Shown: one piece after another, positions 59,851-64,000 of the stretch
Numbering within the stretch: position 1 is the first letter of the stretch
How the letters are laid out: each line of letters starts with the position of its first letter
From: an uncultured Collinsella sp.
Lineage (GTDB): Bacteria; Actinomycetota; Coriobacteriia; Coriobacteriales; Coriobacteriaceae
NCBI GenBank assembly: GCA_958350755.1
Contig: CATWID010000001.1
Coordinates: 1 to 64,000, forward strand
Reading direction: 5' to 3'
DNA length: 64,000 bases
Position numbers and translations under genes: made by a program
The notes under the pieces: model-generated
Told to the model about the DNA's origin: nothing
The model's input: the letters and a program-made list of their open reading frames with translations, nothing else
Databases searched by the model: none

Positions 59851-60987
59851 ATGCGTCTGCCCATGAATACCTCGCTTGCCACGCTCAAGCCCTCCGGCAT
59901 CCGTCGGATTAACGCACTCGCCGCGCAGCATCCGGGATGCATTGCGCTTGCGCTCGGTGAGCCCGATTTTCCCACGCCCGATGTGGTTAGCGCCGAGGTG
60001 ACTGCTTCGTTGGACCGCGGCGACACGCACTATCCGCCCAACAACGGCCGCCCCGCCCTGCGCGAGGCACTGTCCGAATATATGGGTGACGCGGGTCTGG
60101 CGTTTTCCGCCGATGAGGTCATCCTGACCGACGGCGCGACCGAGGCCCTGTCGGCAACATTTATGGCTATGCTCAACCCCGGCGACGAGGTCATTATCCC
60201 CACGCCCGCCTTTGGCCTGTACGAGAGCATCGTCGTGGCCAACCACGCCAAGGCGGTCTTCTTGGATACGGAGCCTGCGCAATTCCAGATTGACGAGGAT
60301 GCGCTTCGCGCCTGTGTGACCCCGGCGACCAAGGCCGTCGTTATCTGCTCGCCCAACAATCCCACGGGCTGCATTCTCAACGCGGCATCGCTCGACGTCG
60401 TGGCGCGCGTGGCAGAGCAGGCGGGCATCTACGTAGTCTGCGACGACGTATACAACCGTCTGGTCTATGTGGATGGCTACGAGCGCTTTGCCCAGCGCCA
60501 TCCGGAGCTGCGCGACCAGACGGTGGTCATCGAGAGCTTCTCCAAGCCCTGGGCCATGACCGGCTGGCGCTTGGGCTGGCTCGCAGCGGCAGCCCCCGTC
60601 ATCGCCGAGATCGCAAAGGCTCACCAATACTTAGTATCGAGTGCTGTCTCCTTCGAAATGGACGCCGCAGCCCGAGCCCTGACCGTCGACCCAACCCCCA
60701 TGCTCAAAGTCTACCGAGCCCGCCGCGAACGCGTACTCGCAGCCTTAAACGCCATGGGCCTCGACGTAGTAGAGCCCGCAGGAGCCTTCTACACTTTCCC
60801 GAGCATCAAAAAGTTCGGCCTAACCAGCGAAGACTTCTGCATCAAAGCCATCGAAGAGGCAAACGTAGCCCTAGTCCCGGGCGACTGCTTCGGCACCGAA
60901 GGCCACGTCCGCCTCAGCTATTGCGTTTCCGATAAAGACCTGGACGAAGGCCTCCGCCGCCTGTCCACCTTCCTTTCAACCTTGTAG
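59851..60987 (+). CDS. Class I/II PLP-dependent aminotransferase
   Basis: A 378-aa fold-type I aminotransferase (AspC/PatA-like). LALGEPDFPTPDVV and THYPPNNGRPALREA are at the N-terminus, SPNNPTGCIL near residue 170, the PLP Lys232 in ESFSKPWAMTGWRLGWL, and the C-terminal substrate Arg in GHVRLSYCVS. Substrates are probably aspartate or aromatic amino acids, not resolved. RBS gaaagga. Codon use changes markedly after about 60640: earlier gag/gcg/ggc give way to gaa/gca/aaa/cta/gta, suggesting a mosaic gene. Confidence 0.87.
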   Translation: MRLPMNTSLATLKPSGIRRINALAAQHPGCIALALGEPDFPTPDVVSAEVTASLDRGDTHYPPNNGRPALREALSEYMGDAGLAFSADEVILTDGATEALSATFMAMLNPGDEVIIPTPAFGLYESIVVANHAKAVFLDTEPAQFQIDEDALRACVTPATKAVVICSPNNPTGCILNAASLDVVARVAEQAGIYVVCDDVYNRLVYVDGYERFAQRHPELRDQTVVIESFSKPWAMTGWRLGWLAAAAPVIAEIAKAHQYLVSSAVSFEMDAAARALTVDPTPMLKVYRARRERVLAALNAMGLDVVEPAGAFYTFPSIKKFGLTSEDFCIKAIEEANVALVPGDCFGTEGHVRLSYCVSDKDLDEGLRRLSTFLSTL

Positions 60988-61046
60988 CCATCAGGGACGC
61001 AACATATCAGCCCACCGACTTAAGGCTTATGAGTGGGGGCGCCGGC

Positions 61047-61250
61047 CAACGGGAAACCGGGCTGCCCCAAAGTCACCGCAGGCCGCGCCGCCGAAGGCCA
61101 GGCGCAAGGTTTTCGTAGATTCCGCACGAGCCGAAGAGCACTTAATGTGCTCTTCGTGCGAGCCCAGGACCTGACCGAGCGAAAACCTTGCGCCTGGCCT
61201 TCGGCGGCGCGGCCGGATGGTGGAATTGTGTGCAGCCCGGTTTCCCGTTG
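61047..61250. repeat. Giant nested inverted repeat upstream of rplJ
   Basis: Outer arms of 19 bp (61047-61065, 61232-61250), inner arms of 35 bp (61081-61115, 61180-61214), and apical arms GAAGAGCAC/GTGCTCTTC (61133-61141, 61147-61155) plus CGCAC/GTGCG; all helices are perfect. The whole can form a ~200-nt hairpin. The right outer arm ends inside the -35 box of the rplJ promoter. Confidence 0.9.
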
Positions 61251-61276
61251 ACCGACGCCGGGGTCCCCGCCATAAT
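61248..61276 (+). promoter_or_regulatory. Promoter of rplJ-rplL
   Basis: TTGACC (61248-61253), 17-nt spacer, CATAAT (61271-61276). It gives rplJ-rplL a transcript start of its own, independent of rplKA. Confidence 0.6.
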
Positions 61277-61280
61277 ACTT

Positions 61281-61427
61281 TCGGTTCACGCACGAATCCG
61301 CTGCCAGAGACAGCCGGTGCAAACGGGCATCGCCCGCGAGCTTAATGGGATATCCCGCCAGCCGAGGTGGTCGAGTAGATATGTCTTCTCGCCCCCGTCG
61401 CTCATGCAGCGCGGGGGCTTTCTTTTT
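61281..61427 (+). ncRNA. Ribosomal protein L10 leader with attenuator
   Basis: The leader contains CTGCCAGAGACAGCCGGTG, AACGGGCATCGCCCGC, GAGCTTAATGGG and CCCGCCAGCCGAGGTGG, elements of Gram-positive L10(L12)4-binding leaders. It ends with a terminator GCCCCCG/CGGGGGC (61391-61397, 61412-61418) and TTTCTTTTT. In the family L10-L12 complex binding favours termination, so excess L10 lowers rplJL expression. Confidence 0.75.
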
Positions 61428-61492
61428 GGACATGCCCCCGTCACGTCCTTGTGGCGGACCGTGCCCGGAAAGAATTTGAGGAGGTGTAATTC

Positions 61493-62014
61493 ATGCCCCA
61501 GCAGTACAAAATCGACAAGGTTGCAGAGATCGAGTCCCGTATCGCCGAGAACGCCGGTCTGTTCGTCGTCAACTACAACGGTCTGACGGTTAAGCAGGCT
61601 CAGGAGCTGCGTCATCAGCTTCGCGAGTGCGGCGCCGAGATGAAGGTCTACAAGAACAACCTGGTCAAGATCGCTCTCAAGAACCAGGAGCAGCCCGAGA
61701 TCGACGAGATCCTCGCCGGCCCCGTCGCTTATGTGTTCTACGAGACCGAGCCGGTCGAGGCCGCTAAGGCCCTTAAGGACTTCTCCGCTAAGTCCAAGGG
61801 CGTCCTTGAGATCAAGGGCGGTATCTCCGACGGCAAGGCCGTTTCCGCCGATGATGTTAAGGCTATCGCCGAGCTGCCCACCAAGGATCAGCTTCTCGGC
61901 CAGATCGCCGGTCTCATCTCCGGTTTCGCTCGCGACATCGCTGTCTGCGTCAACGGCGTTTCCTCTGGTCTCGCTCGTTCGATCCAGCAGGTCTCCGAGC
62001 AGAAGGCAGCCTAG
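61493..62014 (+). CDS. rplJ: 50S ribosomal protein L10
   Basis: L10 anchors L12 dimers in the ribosomal stalk. The 173-aa protein has the rRNA-binding part (FVVNYNGLTVKQAQELRHQLRECGAEMKVYKNNLVKIAL) and a C-terminal helix for L12 binding (QIAGLISGFARDIAVCVNGVSSGLARSIQQV). RBS gaggaggtg. Preceded by its own promoter and L10 leader instead of rplA. Confidence 0.96.
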   Translation: MPQQYKIDKVAEIESRIAENAGLFVVNYNGLTVKQAQELRHQLRECGAEMKVYKNNLVKIALKNQEQPEIDEILAGPVAYVFYETEPVEAAKALKDFSAKSKGVLEIKGGISDGKAVSADDVKAIAELPTKDQLLGQIAGLISGFARDIAVCVNGVSSGLARSIQQVSEQKAA

Positions 62015-62116
62015 TTGCTGTTTTCACCCGCGGCGGCAACGCCGCACCCCTGGCGCATTCGCGCCGTGTTTTAACTGATCTCCGTGCATCCGCACGGAAA
62101 CCGAAAGGACTTAGAA

Positions 62117-62494
62117 ATGGCTAAGCTTACCACCGATGAGATCATCGATGCTCTTAAGGAAATGACCCTTCTCGAGGCTTCCGAGCTCGTCAAGGCTATC
62201 GAGGACACCTTCGGCGTTTCCGCCGCTGCTCCTGCTGCTGTTGTCGCCGCTCCCGCTGCTGGCGCTGCTGAGGCCGAGGAGAAGACCGAGTTTGACGTCG
62301 TGCTCGAGGGCTTCGGCGACAACAAGATCCAGGTCATCAAGGCCGTCCGTGAGCTCACCAACCTTGGCCTGAAGGAGGCCAAGGAGGTCGTCGAGGGCGC
62401 TCCCAAGGCTGTTCTCGAGGGTGCCAAGAAGGAGGACGCCGAGGCTGCCAAGGAGAAGCTCGAGGCTGCTGGCGCTGCTGTCACCCTCAAGTAA
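62117..62494 (+). CDS. rplL: 50S ribosomal protein L7/L12
   Basis: The 125-aa stalk protein recruits translational GTPases. It has the N-terminal dimerisation domain ([30 protein letters not shown]), an Ala-rich hinge, and the C-terminal domain ([39 protein letters not shown]). ATG 62117 follows gaaagga. A strong terminator follows; rpoB is not next. Confidence 0.97.
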   Translation: MAKLTTDEIIDALKEMTLLEASELVKAIEDTFGVSAAAPAAVVAAPAAGAAEAEEKTEFDVVLEGFGDNKIQVIKAVRELTNLGLKEAKEVVEGAPKAVLEGAKKEDAEAAKEKLEAAGAAVTLK

Positions 62495-62521
62495 TCAGGC
62501 TTTCTCGCCAGATTCCTTTGC

Positions 62522-62560
62522 AGACGGGGTTCGCATTGCGAGCCCCGTCTTTTTTGTTTT
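62522..62560 (+). terminator. Terminator after rplL
   Basis: AGACGGGG (62522-62529) pairs with CCCCGTCT (62543-62550), with CGC/GCG inside, followed by a long T run. Confidence 0.92.
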
Positions 62561-62808
62561 TCGGTCCCTCGGCATCGGTTGCTCAAACTGCCATGTTCTG
62601 TGATTTGCGTCGTATCGGGTGCCCTGCCGTTGGGCAATAAAATTGCACCATTCGAGCAATAATTTGCGTTGACCTGCTGAAGAATTGTCTCTGCCTTGTA
62701 GCGACATATAGTTCCAGCGGTAAGATGCTTGGGTATCGCAATTTGGTCTGCGGCTGTGTGCCGCACGCATGGGGCGCTTTTGCGCCTGCGAAAGGATCTT
62801 TGAATAAC
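62561..62808 (+). promoter_or_regulatory. Upstream region and promoter of galU
   Basis: TTGTCT (62685-62690), 16-nt spacer, TATAGT (62707-62712) form the best promoter, about 97 nt before galU. The rest of the stretch shows no gene; it carries a loose repeat of GCAATAA(A/T)(A/T)TTGC strings around 62634-62667. Confidence 0.5.
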
Positions 62809-63717
62809 ATGAAGGCAATCATCCCCGCCGCCGGTCTTGGCACGCGTTTTCTGCCTGGCACCAAGTGCACGCCCAAAGAGATGCTGCCGGTGCTCGACAA
62901 GCCCGTCATTCAGTACGTCGTCGAGGAGGCGCTCGAGCCCGAGGAGGTCGACGATGCCATCATCGTTACTTCTCCCGGTAAGCCCGAGCTACTGAACTAC
63001 TTCCAGCCTGATCGCTCGCTCGAGAACCTGCTGCGCGAGCGCGGCAAGAACGCCTATGCCGATGCTGTCGCCCACGCTGGCGGTATGCCGGTCGACTTCC
63101 GTTATCAGTACGAGCCCAAGGGCCTCGGCCATGCTATTCGCTCTGCTGCCGACGCCGTGGCAGGGGAGAACTTCCTGGTTCTTCTGGGCGACTACGTTGT
63201 GCCTAACCGCGATATCTGCGACAAGATGCTCGCCGTTTCCAAGGAGCACGGTGGCGCTTCGGTTATCGCCGTCGCTGCTTGCTCGCCCGAGGAAGTCAGC
63301 CGCTACGGCGTTATCGCCGGCGAGCGCGTCGGTTCGCTCGAGGGCGCCGAGAACGTTGCCGATGCCGAGCCGGGCGCTGTCTGGCGCATCGGCGGTCTGG
63401 TCGAGAAGCCCGCTCCCGAGGCGGCTCCGTCCAACCTGTACATCGTCGGTCGCTACCTGCTGAGCCCGCTGGTCATGGACTTGCTGGCAGATCAGCAGGC
63501 CGGCAAGGGCGGCGAGATCCAGCTCACCGACGCCATGGCCCGTTCGCTCGACCGCGAGGCCATGTACGCCGTCGTCATCGACCCGCTGTCGGGCTACGAC
63601 ACCGGCACTCCCTCTGGCTGGATGGCAACCAACGCCCTCATGGCAGCAAGCGACCCTCGCTTTGCCGATGCCTTCTGGGACGCCATCGACGAGCGCGGCG
63701 GCTTGATGCGCAAATAA
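62809..63717 (+). CDS. galU: UTP-glucose-1-phosphate uridylyltransferase
   Basis: GalU makes UDP-glucose for glycans and galactose metabolism. The 302-aa protein has the nucleotidyltransferase start KAIIPAAGLGTRFLPGTKCTPKEMLPVLDKPVIQYVVEEA, GLGHAIRSAADAV near residue 105, LLGDYVVPN near residue 125, and GGEIQLTDAMARSL near residue 230. ATG 62809 follows aaagga. It occupies the place where rpoB-rpoC normally follow rplL. Terminator at 63738-63770. Confidence 0.95.
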   Translation: MKAIIPAAGLGTRFLPGTKCTPKEMLPVLDKPVIQYVVEEALEPEEVDDAIIVTSPGKPELLNYFQPDRSLENLLRERGKNAYADAVAHAGGMPVDFRYQYEPKGLGHAIRSAADAVAGENFLVLLGDYVVPNRDICDKMLAVSKEHGGASVIAVAACSPEEVSRYGVIAGERVGSLEGAENVADAEPGAVWRIGGLVEKPAPEAAPSNLYIVGRYLLSPLVMDLLADQQAGKGGEIQLTDAMARSLDREAMYAVVIDPLSGYDTGTPSGWMATNALMAASDPRFADAFWDAIDERGGLMRK

Positions 63718-63737
63718 GCCTTCGGGCATCGACATTT

Positions 63738-63770
63738 ACGGGTGCGGACTTCGGTCTGCACCCGTTTTTT
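63738..63770 (+). terminator. Terminator after galU
   Basis: ACGGGTGC (63738-63745) pairs with GCACCCGT (63758-63765), followed by TTTTT. Confidence 0.88.
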
Positions 63771-63790
63771 ATGCGAGCTACAGCTTAGCC

Positions 63791-63963
63791 CCGGAAAGTG
63801 CGGCCCACAATTTGGTCGAATTCTGGGACGCGCTTTCCGGTTGGAGCCCCTAGCGGAAACTGCGACCCGGAATTTCGGGTCAGAACGGGATATGCTTTCC
63901 CAAACAGGGCTCAACCGGAAACTGCGACCCAGTTTGAGGCCTCAAAACGGGATGTAATTTCCG
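63791..63963. repeat. Three tandem CCGGAAA palindromes, 62-nt period
   Basis: Units start at 63791, 63853 and 63915, exactly 62 nt apart. Each is about 50 nt, opens with CGGAAA(C/G)TGCG(A/G)CCC and closes with GGGA...TTTCC(G/C), forming a hairpin whose inner sequence differs; spacers are about 12 nt. No gene lies in 63771-64000. Confidence 0.85.
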
Positions 63964-64000
63964 TCCGGCCAACCCTCGCTGCCATTCTGCCGTTCAGAGG

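Larger units (their letters stand above)
60988..61492 (+). other. 505-nt leader region of rplJ
   Basis: No gene. It contains a giant nested inverted repeat (61047-61250), the rplJ promoter (61248-61276), and the L10 leader with attenuator (61281-61427). Confidence 0.8.

Noticed and set aside
63791..63963. CRISPR array
   Set aside because: Only three units; repeats are palindromic, variable inside and longer than the spacers, and no cas genes are present.

Overview
The window looks like a chromosomal segment of a Collinsella-type organism (Coriobacteriia, Actinomycetota). The support is GC-rich coding with gag/gcc/ctg-biased codons, LysRS, ClpC and DisA versions of that type, phosphotransferase (PTS) sugar uptake, and a gene order still close to the Bacillus clpC-disA-ispD-ispF-cysS-rlmB-yacP-rpmG-secE-nusG-rplK-rplA block. 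Genus-level assignment is inference; no rRNA is present.

Layout. 1-0.3 kb: tRNA-Val(UAC) with a duplicated 3' end. 0.5-9.3 kb: housekeeping run asnB, murE, a HAD phosphatase, murI, rph, XTP pyrophosphatase, dtd, veg, ispE. 9.4-14.4 kb: tRNA-Pro, tatA, greA, lysS (fused to a tRNA-binding domain), a ThrE-type exporter. 14.7-25.5 kb: clpC, pepD, mntP (reverse strand, behind a yybP-ykoY manganese riboswitch), disA-ispD-ispF-cysS, rlmB, yacP. 25.5-31.5 kb: accessory block with a HipA-like kinase fused to an excisionase-type HTH behind a perfect 23-bp inverted repeat, tRNA-Thr, and a beta-glucoside PTS / 6-phospho-beta-glucosidase / RpiR cassette. 31.9-36.3 kb: tRNA-Tyr-Thr-Met, tuf, rpmG, tRNA-Trp, secE, nusG, rplK, rplA.

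36.4-61.0 kb is about 25 kb of unrelated genes lying between rplA and rplJ, which are normally adjacent: a metallophosphoesterase with a ParB-like/BMP fusion protein, mscS, a TrpXYZ-type ABC transporter, a WYL regulator, asnS, a free-standing PTS IIA, an esterase, a feoA-feoB fusion, an alpha-glucoside PTS with RpiR and a GH4 phospho-glucosidase, an MFS exporter, a GH13 enzyme, a DNA glycosylase and an aminotransferase. 61.0-64.0 kb: a giant inverted repeat, an L10 leader with attenuator, rplJ, rplL and galU (not rpoB).

Sugar logic: the two PTS permeases (beta-glucoside IIBC and alpha-glucoside IICB) lack a IIA domain, and the single free IIA-Glc protein could serve both; each permease sits with a phospho-glycosidase and an RpiR regulator. 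Intergenic DNA is unusually rich in palindromic elements: a GGGGACAGG-loop hairpin family embedded in stop codons, a family carrying GTGGATAATC in its arms, two tandem palindrome arrays (periods 80 and 62 nt), and three large nested hairpins. These, the HTH-HipA kinase unit and the ParB/BMP protein are the best candidates for undescribed biology.
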